From: a virus
Virus record (IMG/VR): IMGVR_UViG_3300022921_000006
Location: 1 to 64,000 of that record
DNA: 64,000 nt
Strand: one strand, 5' to 3'
The notes beneath the pieces were generated by a model. That model saw only the letters and a list, made by a program, of their open reading frames with translations, searched no databases and was not told the origin of the DNA. Made by a program: the position numbers and the translations under genes. This document shows positions 17,732 through 25,218 of the stretch, piece by piece (within the stretch, counting starts at the first letter, position 1; every line of letters begins with the position of its first letter).

Positions 17732-17752
17732 GGGGGAGGCAATTCCTCCCCC
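17732..17752 (-). terminator. GC-rich hairpin after the DUF932 gene
   Basis: A perfect 8-bp stem, GGGGGAGG with CCTCCCCC and a 5-base loop, 20 bases after the DUF932 stop. No uninterrupted U-run follows immediately; an A/T-rich stretch starts about 10 bases later. It is probably a terminator or 3' stabiliser. Confidence 0.6.
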
Positions 17753-17771
17753 TTCACACAAACAACATGGC

Positions 17772-18605
17772 TTACGCTGCAAACTCCTTTGCAACGTCGT
17801 AAAGTTCTTGGTTAACCTTCAAGTCCTGCTTGAAGTTCTTGATTCGGCGAGCTTTGCGGAGCTTAACACCACTCACATACTCAAAGTCACCTTCAATAAC
17901 CTTTTCTTGAACGACATTAAACACGTTCCAAAGGTCATCACCCGCATCCTCTTTACGGACTGGGGCCAAGATCGCATCAAGATCAATCTTGTAAACATCT
18001 TCGATTTTTTGTCCTTCTTGGACTTTAAATCGAGTCGCAAGCGCCTTACGAGCAAGATCGTACTTTTGCTCATTAGTAAGTTTGGTTTGCTTGAACTTAT
18101 TCATGCTCTCAACAGTCAAGGGCAACTGCTCAACCATTTCGGTCATGGTTTCACGGAGGGTTTCAAAATCATAACCCATGTGGCGAATTTTCATTCGACC
18201 AAACTCTTGGTCGGCAATAACCAAACCATTAGAGCAAACCAAGCGATACATACCTGCTTGGAAGGTAAACGAATTTTTACCATCGTGAGAATTCGTAAGG
18301 ATGATTTGGGGATAAACCGTATCACCATCATTACCTTCAACAACAATATCTGTGTTGCGGAAAGTAATCATATGCTTTTGAGTACCCTTGGTATGGGACT
18401 TACGAGCATTAACTTGTTGGGCACTAACAACACCCCATCCAAGTTTTTCCATATCTTCAATCACTCGGAAAGTGGGGATGTGAGTGTAATGTGCTGAAAC
18501 CTCCTTGCTGGGTTTCTCGGTAAATGCTGTAGGGCAATTTTTGCGAATTTGCTCTTGGCTCAAGAACTCCATGTTCTCTTCGTAGGTGGTCATCAAATCT
18601 TCCAT
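17772..18605 (-). CDS. DUF932-family protein
   Basis: 277 residues. The core has HYTHIPTFRVIEDMEKLGW, TGMYRLVCSNGL-type sequence (QAGMYRLVCSNGLVIADQEF) and IRHMGYDFETLRE, which match the DUF932 family of plasmid and phage proteins of unknown function. Length and order are typical. Codon usage is noticeably richer in G and C at third positions than that of the structural genes. It is preceded by a GTCAT-type promoter module at 18646-18714 and followed by a hairpin, so it is probably a single-gene early or middle transcript. Confidence 0.8.
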   Translation of the reverse strand: MEDLMTTYEENMEFLSQEQIRKNCPTAFTEKPSKEVSAHYTHIPTFRVIEDMEKLGWGVVSAQQVNARKSHTKGTQKHMITFRNTDIVVEGNDGDTVYPQIILTNSHDGKNSFTFQAGMYRLVCSNGLVIADQEFGRMKIRHMGYDFETLRETMTEMVEQLPLTVESMNKFKQTKLTNEQKYDLARKALATRFKVQEGQKIEDVYKIDLDAILAPVRKEDAGDDLWNVFNVVQEKVIEGDFEYVSGVKLRKARRIKNFKQDLKVNQELYDVAKEFAA

Positions 18606-18645
18606 GTTTAAAAAATTAATTTGTTTTTTCGCGTTTTTCTCGATG

Positions 18646-18714
18646 CCCGGAAGATACGAAAGGGATCCGGCGCCGCCAAATTTTATTGCAAAGGAAAGAT
18701 GACTTTTATATGAC
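18646..18714 (-). promoter_or_regulatory. GTCAT-type promoter module (variant) of the DUF932 gene
   Basis: Read on the minus strand: GTCAT boxes at 18714-18710 and 18703-18699 (11 bp apart), then 42 bp instead of the usual 31, then TATCTTC and the start at 18605. The extra 11 bp equals one helical turn. The module overlaps the upstream region of the divergent plus-strand gene at 18732. Confidence 0.65.
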
Positions 18715-18719
18715 GTACG

Positions 18720-18727
18720 ATATTTAT
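18720..18727 (+). promoter_or_regulatory. ATATTTAT motif 4 nt before a plus-strand ATG
   Basis: This is the only copy I find in plus orientation upstream of a gene, and it precedes the only convincing plus-strand gene. The co-orientation supports a directional signal. Four bases (TGGT) separate it from the ATG at 18732. Confidence 0.55.
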
Positions 18728-18731
18728 TGGT

Positions 18732-19400
18732 ATGAATTTAGAACAATTATTGTTAGAGGCATTACTAGAAGCTGAAGACTCTCAAAGTTATAAAGCTGCT
18801 CTTAAAAACACAGGAAAAGACATTAAGGATGGGGCAAAGGAACTTATAAATGTTGCTAATGATGCAGGTGCCGCTGCTTTACAAAAATTAAAAGATAGTG
18901 AAGCACTTAAAAAAGCTAAAGAAGAATTATCCGATCCTAAAAATAGAAAAGCAGTCGCTACTAAAGGAAAAAAAGCTATAGGAACAGTACTCAAAGTTCT
19001 AAATTCAACTATGGATACTGAAAAAAAGAGAGACTTCCTTAGAAAATATTTAGTTAGCAATACTTTTATTGGGTTAGGTTTAGCCGCTGAGCTATGGGAT
19101 ATAGTTAGAAGAGAAGTTAGAAGGGCTACGGATGTTAGCAAAGATATACCTTTTGTTGGGAATGTAAATACTGGGGGAGGGATTAATTTACCTGATCCTG
19201 AATGGTTAAACATAGCGGGGGAAGCTGTTTGGTATTTAATAGCTATTAGAGTTATAATGGTACTCTACGCAGGTAAAGATGCATACTTTTCTAAGAAAGA
19301 TGTTGAAGAAGGTGAAATTAATGAGAACCAAGATCTTATCACCCCTGAGATGGAAGCTGCGATTTTAAAAGGGTTAGATAAGTTGATTACGAAATCGTAA
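18732..19400 (+). CDS. Plus-strand helical protein with possible capsid-targeting leader and membrane segments
   Basis: 222 residues, the only gene here on the plus strand. It begins MNLEQLLLEALLEAED, a short Leu/Glu leader that could be cut after Glu by a gp21-type head protease. Residues 20-95 are Lys/Ala-rich helix (GAKELINVANDAGAAALQ). Two hydrophobic stretches follow, near 113-125 and 160-176 (GEAVWYLIAIRVIMVLYAG). Composition suits a DNA-binding, head-packed protein, but this is inference. Its 3' end overlaps the convergent 124-residue gene by 14 bases. Confidence 0.6.
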   Translation: MNLEQLLLEALLEAEDSQSYKAALKNTGKDIKDGAKELINVANDAGAAALQKLKDSEALKKAKEELSDPKNRKAVATKGKKAIGTVLKVLNSTMDTEKKRDFLRKYLVSNTFIGLGLAAELWDIVRREVRRATDVSKDIPFVGNVNTGGGINLPDPEWLNIAGEAVWYLIAIRVIMVLYAGKDAYFSKKDVEEGEINENQDLITPEMEAAILKGLDKLITKS

Positions 19401-19761
19401 GATCTACCCCATAAAAAGTTTCTATAGATCCACTTATAACCTTTACATTAGGAGCAGAAAATAAAACTAAATCTTTATTTATTGTAGATGTTGGGGTAAA
19501 AGTAAATGTAGCTGTGGAATTTGGGTTAACTATAAAACCTGCATTTGAAACTCCCCTTACCACAGTACAATTAGATAAACTACCTAGTGAAGCAGAATTA
19601 AAAATATCTTTATGAACGTAAGTTTCACCATTAAAATATCTAGCCCCTTCCATAGCAAAATAAGCTGTTGTAGTAGCATTATTTACTAAAGTAAAAGTAG
19701 CAGCAGATGAAAAATCACTAGAGTGAGTAGTATAGCTTCGTAGTTCTTCTCTTGTAGGCAT
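19387..19761 (-). CDS. Small beta-rich protein, probably structural
   Basis: 124 residues, Thr/Ser/Asn-rich with beta-type pattern (NPNSTATFTFTPTSTIN near 79-93), no signal peptide. It looks like a small virion or decoration protein but no family is recognised. An ATATTTAT motif lies 4 bases upstream of the ATG, which supports late expression. It ends convergently against the plus-strand gene and starts 12 bases after the stop of the next gene. Confidence 0.5.
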   Translation of the reverse strand: MPTREELRSYTTHSSDFSSAATFTLVNNATTTAYFAMEGARYFNGETYVHKDIFNSASLGSLSNCTVVRGVSNAGFIVNPNSTATFTFTPTSTINKDLVLFSAPNVKVISGSIETFYGVDLTIS

Positions 19762-19765
19762 ACTA

Positions 19766-19773
19766 ATAAATAT
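19766..19773 (-). promoter_or_regulatory. ATATTTAT motif 4 nt before ATG
   Basis: The motif lies in the 11-base gap between the stop at 19773 and the ATG at 19761, with 4 bases to the start codon. Candidate late promoter; inferred. Confidence 0.5.
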
Positions 19774-20441
19774 TAATTATCTACATCTATTACTCCCCCT
19801 CCTCTCCATTTTCCTCGTTTAATGGATACACCCCCCTCACCATACATTTTAGTTACAGACCAATCACCAGGTAAAGTTTTTACTTGTTTTTGTATGTAAG
19901 CTAAGTAAAATCTACCACGTCGGTTATCCATTCCCTTTTCTTCACCTTCACCAGCTTTTGGTACTATATCAAGTTGCTTAACAGGAATAGGGGTTTTATC
20001 TGCTTGTTCAATAAAATCACGAACACATTGTACTACAGTAGCTAATACTCTATATTGTTCTTGGAAATTGGTTTCTTCTTCTTGTCCAAACTCTACATCA
20101 AATGATACATTATAAGAACTATCAAATGTTACTTCTTTTGGACCAGCATTTTTTTCTCCTCCAAGTGCCCTTCTTAGACCTCGACTGTAGTACTCATCAC
20201 TAACTTTAACCCACCCCATAAAGTTTACTTTATATTTATAGCCCTTATCATTTTCAAAATTATAAAAAAACGATAAATCGGCTGTCCACGGTTTATTATC
20301 ATCACCAGGGTGTTTTTTACCAATGTTAGCTAAACGGCTAAGCTCGATAGTAACGGTAGGTTTAGAACTTAGAGGGAACGGTTTGGCAGTTCCCTCACCA
20401 ACCTCACTTAGTATCTCCGTATATACCTCGTATAGCTTCAA
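19773..20441 (-). CDS. Protein with possible capsid-targeting leader (MKLYEVYTEILSE)
   Basis: 222 residues. The N-terminus MKLYEVYTEILSE followed by VGEG has the design of a T4 capsid-targeting sequence: Met-Lys, an amphipathic decapeptide and Glu at the cut site. The rest is mixed alpha/beta and basic at the C-terminus (KRGKWRGGGVIDV). No enzyme motif is seen. It overlaps the lipoprotein gene before it by 4 bases and belongs to the block of leader-bearing genes. Function unknown; packaging into the head is inferred. Confidence 0.55.
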   Translation of the reverse strand: MKLYEVYTEILSEVGEGTAKPFPLSSKPTVTIELSRLANIGKKHPGDDNKPWTADLSFFYNFENDKGYKYKVNFMGWVKVSDEYYSRGLRRALGGEKNAGPKEVTFDSSYNVSFDVEFGQEEETNFQEQYRVLATVVQCVRDFIEQADKTPIPVKQLDIVPKAGEGEEKGMDNRRGRFYLAYIQKQVKTLPGDWSVTKMYGEGGVSIKRGKWRGGGVIDVDN

Positions 20442-20806
20442 TCTCTAGTAGTTCTAGTATTGTTATTTTGCGGCTTTGGAGATCTTTCGCGGTATTGGCC
20501 TAACTGCTCGGGACGTGGGGTATTAGACAATGTAGGACCGTTATTTACGGGAGGAGCCGTCCAATTTTCAACAGGAACATAATAAACTGTTTGTGTGTTA
20601 GGGTACCAAATATTAGGAGTATAATTCCTATTAACGTGTTTTTTATACCCACGATACCAATACCCTTCAGCAGGATTAGGACAATTTTCAAATGGGTAAA
20701 ACTCGTCACACTGGCGGTTTTCTTCCCCTTCACAACATTCAATTTCCTTTTGGACAGAACACCCCATAAGGAGGAGGGCTGGGATTATTAGGGTGAGTTT
20801 TTTCAT
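20438..20806 (-). CDS. Lipoprotein, Cys- and Pro-rich
   Basis: 122 residues with a signal peptide and lipobox: MKKLTLIIPALLLMGC, Cys16 being the lipidation site. Five more Cys lie within about residues 24-41 (ECCEGEENRQCDEFYPFENC), then an Asn/Pro/Tyr-rich tail. It is likely attached to the inner leaflet of the outer membrane or to the inner membrane of the host. Phage lipoproteins often block superinfection or alter the envelope, which is a possibility here. It is co-transcribed with leader-bearing genes. Confidence 0.65.
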   Translation of the reverse strand: MKKLTLIIPALLLMGCSVQKEIECCEGEENRQCDEFYPFENCPNPAEGYWYRGYKKHVNRNYTPNIWYPNTQTVYYVPVENWTAPPVNNGPTLSNTPRPEQLGQYRERSPKPQNNNTRTTRD

Positions 20807-20808
20807 TT

Positions 20809-20895
20809 TTAGAATCCGGTTTGACCCCCACTATGGACTAATGCTTCCATCATATGATCTCCTAGTGTTTTTAGGTAGTTACAAATTTGTTTCAT
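20809..20895 (-). CDS. Very short frame of 28 residues between two genes
   Basis: The ATG overlaps the stop of the 549-residue gene (ATGA at 20895-20892), and the frame ends just before the lipoprotein start. It reads MKQICNYLKTLGDHMMEALV and ends in HSGGQTGF. Translational coupling makes expression possible. There is no family and no second line of evidence, so the call is tentative. Confidence 0.35.
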   Translation of the reverse strand: MKQICNYLKTLGDHMMEALVHSGGQTGF

Positions 20896-22541
20896 TTGGT
20901 GGCTAAAATATCTGCAACTTTTTGCTTCATACTACTAACAGCAGTAGACCATGACTCTTCCTGATTATCTACGTTTTGAGGTTGACGACCTATACTAGAA
21001 GAATTTAACCATCTACGAATAGCAATGATACGTTCGGCTTCAATATCCTCGTTTTTATTTTTTTCTGCATTTTGGATGTACTCGGATTTAGCCTTTTTAT
21101 ACCAAGCATCGTGTGTCCATCTTAATACTTCAACTTGGCCTCCTAATCGTCCTTCGGTATTGCCTGTAGTATAATAGAGGTTTACATTGACTCCAATGGT
21201 TTCGGGTAAACTAATAAAATATTCGGCTTGTTTTACCGCTTCATTAAAAGTCATATCTTCTTCAATTTCATAACGAGAATCATGTACAAACTTACCACCT
21301 TGCTTATCCGTACTCATAGTACGTACTTTAAAGACAAAAACGTGAGGATATTTAGTATATGTATCAAGCCCTTGGGTAAAAGTTTGGATTGGTCCTTCTT
21401 CTAAATTTTTTTTAACCAAGTCATCCGCAGCATACATTCCTTTACCACCGGGGCCACCTTTAACAGGGAATACTACTTCTTTACCACCCGCATCTAATCT
21501 ATTAGATTTCATAAATTTACCGGGGCCCGTAATAGTCATAGGGAGTTTTTCACCCCCTTTAGCATTTTTAAAGTAAACAGTATCACCCTCTTTAAACTTG
21601 AGTTGATCATCGGCATATTTTTGCTTTTCATCAAGTGGCCCCTCTTTTAAATCATACTCATTAGCAGCAGCAGAAATTGCATTATAAGCATCAAGAACGT
21701 TAGTGCTAGGATTAATATTAACCCCAAACTTATTTGCTTGACTTAAAAGATCCTTATATTTCTCATACTTGCCAGGATATTCGGTAAAAAATTGGATAGC
21801 ATTCCAATCTCCTTTAATACCAGTAGCTTTAGCATAGCCTAAAGAACCTAATGTGCTAGTATCAAGTTTAAGGGGAATAATAGCTTGGAACATATTTTTA
21901 ATACCACGCAATGGGTTTCTCTCAGCGTTTGATTCTCCCAAGAAGGCTCCTAAAACGACATCATTCTCATGTAGATCCGTATATCCTTCCACCTCACTCT
22001 CTAACCTACTACGTACCTCCCTTATCTTACCAAAGAGAGCATCTTGTTCGTCTCTCCAATCCTGTTCGTATTCAATCTCGTCGGCATAATCAAGTTCCTT
22101 ATCGGTTGGATCGTAGTACCCTTCCTCAAAATTACGATCGGAGCTACCACCGGGTTCACTAGCTTTAAAGCCGGCATCCTTGATTTTAGCCATGTGCATG
22201 TCCATGTATTCTTTGGCTTTTTTACGCACGCCTAATTTGTCGGCAATGTTGAGGATTTCGGTGTATAACCGTGTTACATCGTCATTATATTCATCAACTG
22301 TGATTCCCATAGAACCCAGTGCTTTGCGCTCTAAATTGAAGAAATTACGGTGTTTTATAGCGAAGTTCAATACGGTAGGGGCGGTTCTGCTGAATCCCTG
22401 GTGGACAATAGCTTGGTTTTGGACCAATTTATGAGCGCTGGGACATATATCGGAGAAGTTAAATGTTTCACCCATGATGGTGAAATCGGGCATAGTAGTA
22501 TTCTCGGATAAAAATTTTCTAAAGTTATTTAACTCTTTCAT
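20892..22541 (-). CDS. Large putative head-packed protein with MKEL leader
   Basis: 549 residues. Leader MKELNNFRKFLSE (1-13) is the sixth member of a set with consensus MKELxxFRxFLxE. The body is charged and mixed, with Gly/Lys-rich loops near 330-380 and a possible second processing-type site ending in NLEEGP near 378. No enzyme family is recognised. Length is far above T4 internal proteins I-III and nearer to Alt (about 680), which is also head-packed. By analogy it may be injected with the DNA and act early. Function unknown. Confidence 0.6.
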   Translation of the reverse strand: MKELNNFRKFLSENTTMPDFTIMGETFNFSDICPSAHKLVQNQAIVHQGFSRTAPTVLNFAIKHRNFFNLERKALGSMGITVDEYNDDVTRLYTEILNIADKLGVRKKAKEYMDMHMAKIKDAGFKASEPGGSSDRNFEEGYYDPTDKELDYADEIEYEQDWRDEQDALFGKIREVRSRLESEVEGYTDLHENDVVLGAFLGESNAERNPLRGIKNMFQAIIPLKLDTSTLGSLGYAKATGIKGDWNAIQFFTEYPGKYEKYKDLLSQANKFGVNINPSTNVLDAYNAISAAANEYDLKEGPLDEKQKYADDQLKFKEGDTVYFKNAKGGEKLPMTITGPGKFMKSNRLDAGGKEVVFPVKGGPGGKGMYAADDLVKKNLEEGPIQTFTQGLDTYTKYPHVFVFKVRTMSTDKQGGKFVHDSRYEIEEDMTFNEAVKQAEYFISLPETIGVNVNLYYTTGNTEGRLGGQVEVLRWTHDAWYKKAKSEYIQNAEKNKNEDIEAERIIAIRRWLNSSSIGRQPQNVDNQEESWSTAVSSMKQKVADILATK

Positions 22542-22557
22542 GTTGTTTTATATGTTC

Positions 22558-23058
22558 TTATTTTATATATGTAAATAAATTCCCATTTTTAATTTCATAA
22601 GTATAGGTTTTATTATTTTCTTCATATGAAACTAAACCACCCATTTCTTCAACGGCTTTTTTTATAACTTCTTCTACAATACGGGCGTTACCTGCAGCTA
22701 TTAAACCTACTGTAATAGGGTCATTAGGGGTTTTCCCTCTTTGTTTCCTTTTAGTGTCTTTTTTTAAAGCTACCTCCCAATCATCTAATACCATTTTTGT
22801 TACATTAAAGGGAGTGGGGGTGACCATCCATATATTATGTTTTATAGTATCTGTAAGTTCACGCCATGTTTCTTTATTAGCACCTGCCCCATTCATTGAG
22901 TGGCTTAGGTTTTTTGCTATAGATAGGAGTTCTTGTTTTTTAGAGTTTTTTTTAAAAGGCCCAAAAAATTCTTGAATTGATTCCCTAGCAACTGATCTAT
23001 TCCTAGTAAACGCTGGGGATTCATTAAGGAACTTTCTAAATGCTTTTAGTTCTTTCAT
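22558..23058 (-). CDS. Putative head-packed protein with MKEL leader
   Basis: 166 residues. Leader MKELKAFRKFLNE, then SPAFTRNRSVARES. The middle is basic (KKDTKRKQRGKTPND near 95-110). The C-terminus ENNKTYTYEIKNGNLFTYIK resembles part of the 195-residue leader protein (YNYYVKGDDLFTQTR), hinting at a shared domain. The overall charge would suit DNA contact in the head. Codon use is like its neighbours. No known family. Confidence 0.6.
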   Translation of the reverse strand: MKELKAFRKFLNESPAFTRNRSVARESIQEFFGPFKKNSKKQELLSIAKNLSHSMNGAGANKETWRELTDTIKHNIWMVTPTPFNVTKMVLDDWEVALKKDTKRKQRGKTPNDPITVGLIAAGNARIVEEVIKKAVEEMGGLVSYEENNKTYTYEIKNGNLFTYIK

Positions 23059-23082
23059 GTTGTTTTATTTTTCAAGCTTTAT

Positions 23083-23442
23083 TTAACCCCCACTATACCA
23101 TTTGTCCCTTTTCCACAAAATGTCTTTATACTGAACCAATGGATGATTATAATATTCGTTAGTTATTCGTTCAAACTCCTTCTTAGCTTCATCACTGTTA
23201 TGATATCCGACTGTATTGACGAGTAATTCATATTTTTCTTCGGGTGTATTTGGGGATAGTTTCTCAATTTTGTCCTTATATTTTACCATAATCTCCTCTT
23301 TATTCCCTCTATCTAATAGATACCTATGTGACTTCCAAGCATCTAAATCTGCGATAATCTCTATATCTTTTTCGTTGGTTGCTATTTCTTCGTTGATTTG
23401 TTCTTCTGCGAGAAACCGTTTAAATGTATTTAATTCTTTCAT
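23083..23442 (-). CDS. Putative head-packed protein with MKEL leader
   Basis: 119 residues. Leader MKELNTFKRFLAE, followed by EQINEEIATNEK. The rest is acidic and helical (EEKYELLVNTVGYHNSDEAK) and ends in KRDKWYSGG. After the leader the sequence EQINE recurs in the 144-residue paralogue (GQINE), so leader and junction were probably duplicated together. No enzyme motif. Six bases separate its ATG from the stop of the 99-residue gene. Confidence 0.6.
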   Translation of the reverse strand: MKELNTFKRFLAEEQINEEIATNEKDIEIIADLDAWKSHRYLLDRGNKEEIMVKYKDKIEKLSPNTPEEKYELLVNTVGYHNSDEAKKEFERITNEYYNHPLVQYKDILWKRDKWYSGG

Positions 23443-23448
23443 GGTGTT

Positions 23449-23748
23449 TTATGCGTAGTTGTCTATTCCAAAATCGGCAATGTTGCCTTTAAATAATTCT
23501 TGTTCTTCGGGGTCTAACTTTTCAAATGGAACGCTTAACTCCATTGAGTTGTAGTACTCATATGAGTCTACATATTTGTCTTTCATATACTGGTCGGCCA
23601 TTGTTTCTGCCTCCTCATTGCTGTCTGCTGCAACGTAAAGAGTTGCCTCTAATCCCTCCCTTTCGTCTTGGTATTTGACGCTATAAATGGTTTGGTCCGG
23701 AGCAATGTTTTCGGCTAGAAACTTTCTAAAGGCGTTTAATTCTTTCAT
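23449..23748 (-). CDS. Putative head-packed protein with MKEL leader
   Basis: 99 residues. Leader MKELNAFRKFLAE, then NIAPDQTIYSVKYQDER. After the leader it is small, acidic and mixed alpha/beta, with EEAETMADQYMKDKYVD near 42-58 forming a helix. This layout resembles small stand-alone domains. No family known. It lies 7 bases after the 144-residue gene's stop. Confidence 0.6.
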   Translation of the reverse strand: MKELNAFRKFLAENIAPDQTIYSVKYQDEREGLEATLYVAADSNEEAETMADQYMKDKYVDSYEYYNSMELSVPFEKLDPEEQELFKGNIADFGIDNYA

Positions 23749-23755
23749 TTTATTA

Positions 23756-24190
23756 TTATTTGTATACTTCTACCCCACCTTGAGGGCCTGCTACTAATTT
23801 ACCATCAACAAACAAAGCCATTCCGTGGTTGGAATCACCATCTGGTTCTGAATCGTTAGCGGCTGCTTTCAATCCCTCAAAATCTCCAAATGCACCTTCG
23901 TTAAAGAAATCTTCTTCTAATTCCTTCACTAATTCTTCCTCACTGTTAGCGGTATAAACTTCTAAATCTGAATTGTGCCAAAGTATAGCGTGGTACTTAC
24001 CTGAAGGGATATCAACTTCATTGTCTAAATCTTCTTCACCGTATGTTATATCCTCAATTTTAGAAGGTGAAAATACGTATAGGGTTTTGTATCTGTCATC
24101 CTCATTAAACTTACCTGCTTTCATTCCTGCAAGGTTTTCGTTGATTTGTCCTTCTGCGAGGAATTTTCTGAATGTGTGTAATTCTTTCAT
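23756..24190 (-). CDS. Putative head-packed protein with MKEL leader
   Basis: 144 residues. Leader MKELHTFRKFLAE, then GQINENLAGMKAGKF. The mature part is very acidic, with EEDLDNEVDIPSG, NSEEELVKELEEDFFNEG and DGKLVAGPQGGVEVYK at the end. An acidic protein in the head or one that mimics DNA after injection are both possible; neither is shown. Four bases separate it from the next stop. Confidence 0.6.
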   Translation of the reverse strand: MKELHTFRKFLAEGQINENLAGMKAGKFNEDDRYKTLYVFSPSKIEDITYGEEDLDNEVDIPSGKYHAILWHNSDLEVYTANSEEELVKELEEDFFNEGAFGDFEGLKAAANDSEPDGDSNHGMALFVDGKLVAGPQGGVEVYK

Positions 24191-24194
24191 TTTA

Positions 24195-24782
24195 TTAATA
24201 ACTTTGGGGATAGTTACCGCTAGTAATCCAAAGTTGGACTACTGTTTCTCCATATTTGTCTATAAGATCATTAAGGTATTTAACGGCTTCCTCATCGTTA
24301 TTTAAATCGTAAAGAGGGTTGCCTGGGTTCTCAATGTCTAATTCTTGCTCGTTTACCTCTTCACCTTCGTTGGTTGGTACTTCAAATGTTTCTCTGGTTT
24401 GGGTAAACAAATCATCTCCTTTAACGTAGTAGTTATATGATTGCCCCATTTCCCCGTAAGAAACTGGTCCTGTTTTCTTAACGGCGTTTTTAATGAGGAT
24501 TATAGCATCAAGGTCCAATTGTGCTTCTTCTATTTCTTCCTCATCATCTGTACTGTTTCTAACGGCGTTGAGCTCCTCAACGGCCTCTTGAGTTTGGTTA
24601 ACTGCGGGGGATGTTCCTTCTTCTGGGAAGAAAGCACCATCCTCCATCATGTCCATTGCTTTTTGCTGTACTGGGCCTTCACCCATAGCTTCAACGGTAT
24701 CGAAGAGCTTATCGAGTGACTCTTGACCAAATTCTCCTCTATCTTCTGCGAGGAATTGTCTAAATCTTTGTAATTCTTTCAT
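24195..24782 (-). CDS. Putative head-packed protein with MKEL leader
   Basis: 195 residues, first of the MKEL series in the direction of transcription. Leader MKELQRFRQFLAE followed by DRGEFGQESLDKLF. The mature part is strongly acidic (NSTDDEEEIEEAQLD). YNYYVKGDDLFTQTR near 115-129 resembles the C-terminus of the 166-residue paralogue. Its ATG overlaps the stop of a 46-residue membrane protein gene (ATGA), so translation is coupled. Confidence 0.6.
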   Translation of the reverse strand: MKELQRFRQFLAEDRGEFGQESLDKLFDTVEAMGEGPVQQKAMDMMEDGAFFPEEGTSPAVNQTQEAVEELNAVRNSTDDEEEIEEAQLDLDAIILIKNAVKKTGPVSYGEMGQSYNYYVKGDDLFTQTRETFEVPTNEGEEVNEQELDIENPGNPLYDLNNDEEAVKYLNDLIDKYGETVVQLWITSGNYPQSY

Positions 24783-24919
24783 TTTTTACAAATTCTGTTT
24801 GATGTGTAATTTTCTAATACGTTTGGAAGCCAAGCGTGAATTAAAAGTGCTACACCACATGTTGTTGCGCACCACCAATGCTGAAAATAATTCATTTTAG
24901 CTTCTTGCAAATGCTTCAT
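24779..24919 (-). CDS. Small membrane protein of 46 residues
   Basis: Starts MKHLQEAKMNYFQHWWC and carries one probable membrane span (about 14-34, HWWCATTCGVALLIHAWLP). It ends in an ATGA overlap with the first MKEL gene. An ATATTTAT motif ends 4 bases before its ATG, so it may head the transcript of the whole MKEL block. Unknown function; a holin-like role cannot be judged from the sequence. Confidence 0.55.
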   Translation of the reverse strand: MKHLQEAKMNYFQHWWCATTCGVALLIHAWLPNVLENYTSNRICKK

Positions 24920-24923
24920 GATG

Positions 24924-24931
24924 ATAAATAT
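24924..24931 (-). promoter_or_regulatory. ATATTTAT motif 4 nt before ATG, head of the MKEL block
   Basis: The motif ends 4 bases before the ATG of the 46-residue membrane protein and would drive the six MKEL genes, the lipoprotein and downstream genes. Inferred late promoter. Confidence 0.5.
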
Positions 24932-25218
24932 AATAAAGGGAGTGAAGGTATCCAAAGGAAATGGTGCGGGTCATGATGGGGTCATGGTGGAGAGGTATGA
25001 GATATTTGTATATACTTTTGCCCTGGGCCTATAGCTATTTACGCTCTAAAAATCACCCTACACTACTATACCGGTATATGGCCCGTCGATGGACATCAGC
25101 GCCGGTGGGGTACATGGCCGGTACGTACGGCGTACGCCCGCCCGGGTAGGGCACCCGGCCATAGCCGGGCACCCACCCATTGATAACCCTCACCACAAAG
25201 GTCATCACCCAAACTTTT
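24932..25218. other. Gene-free stretch with GC-rich palindromic island
   Basis: About 290 bases with no convincing gene. The part near 25070-25180 is far richer in G and C than the surroundings and is dense in short palindromes (CCCGGG, CGTACG, ACCGGT, GGCC). It includes a perfect hairpin CCCGGC-CATA-GCCGGG at 25151-25166. It lies between the RecA-like gene's stop and the MKEL block, so it could hold terminators, a structured RNA or a replication signal. No family is recognised. Confidence 0.4.

Noticed and set aside
17808-18497. Plus-strand frame of 229 codons antisense to DUF932
   Set aside because: DUF932 has family motifs; the long shadow reflects its biased codon usage.
24961-25149. Plus-strand frames in the GC-rich island
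   Set aside because: No family features, opposite strand to all neighbours, and palindrome-driven composition.
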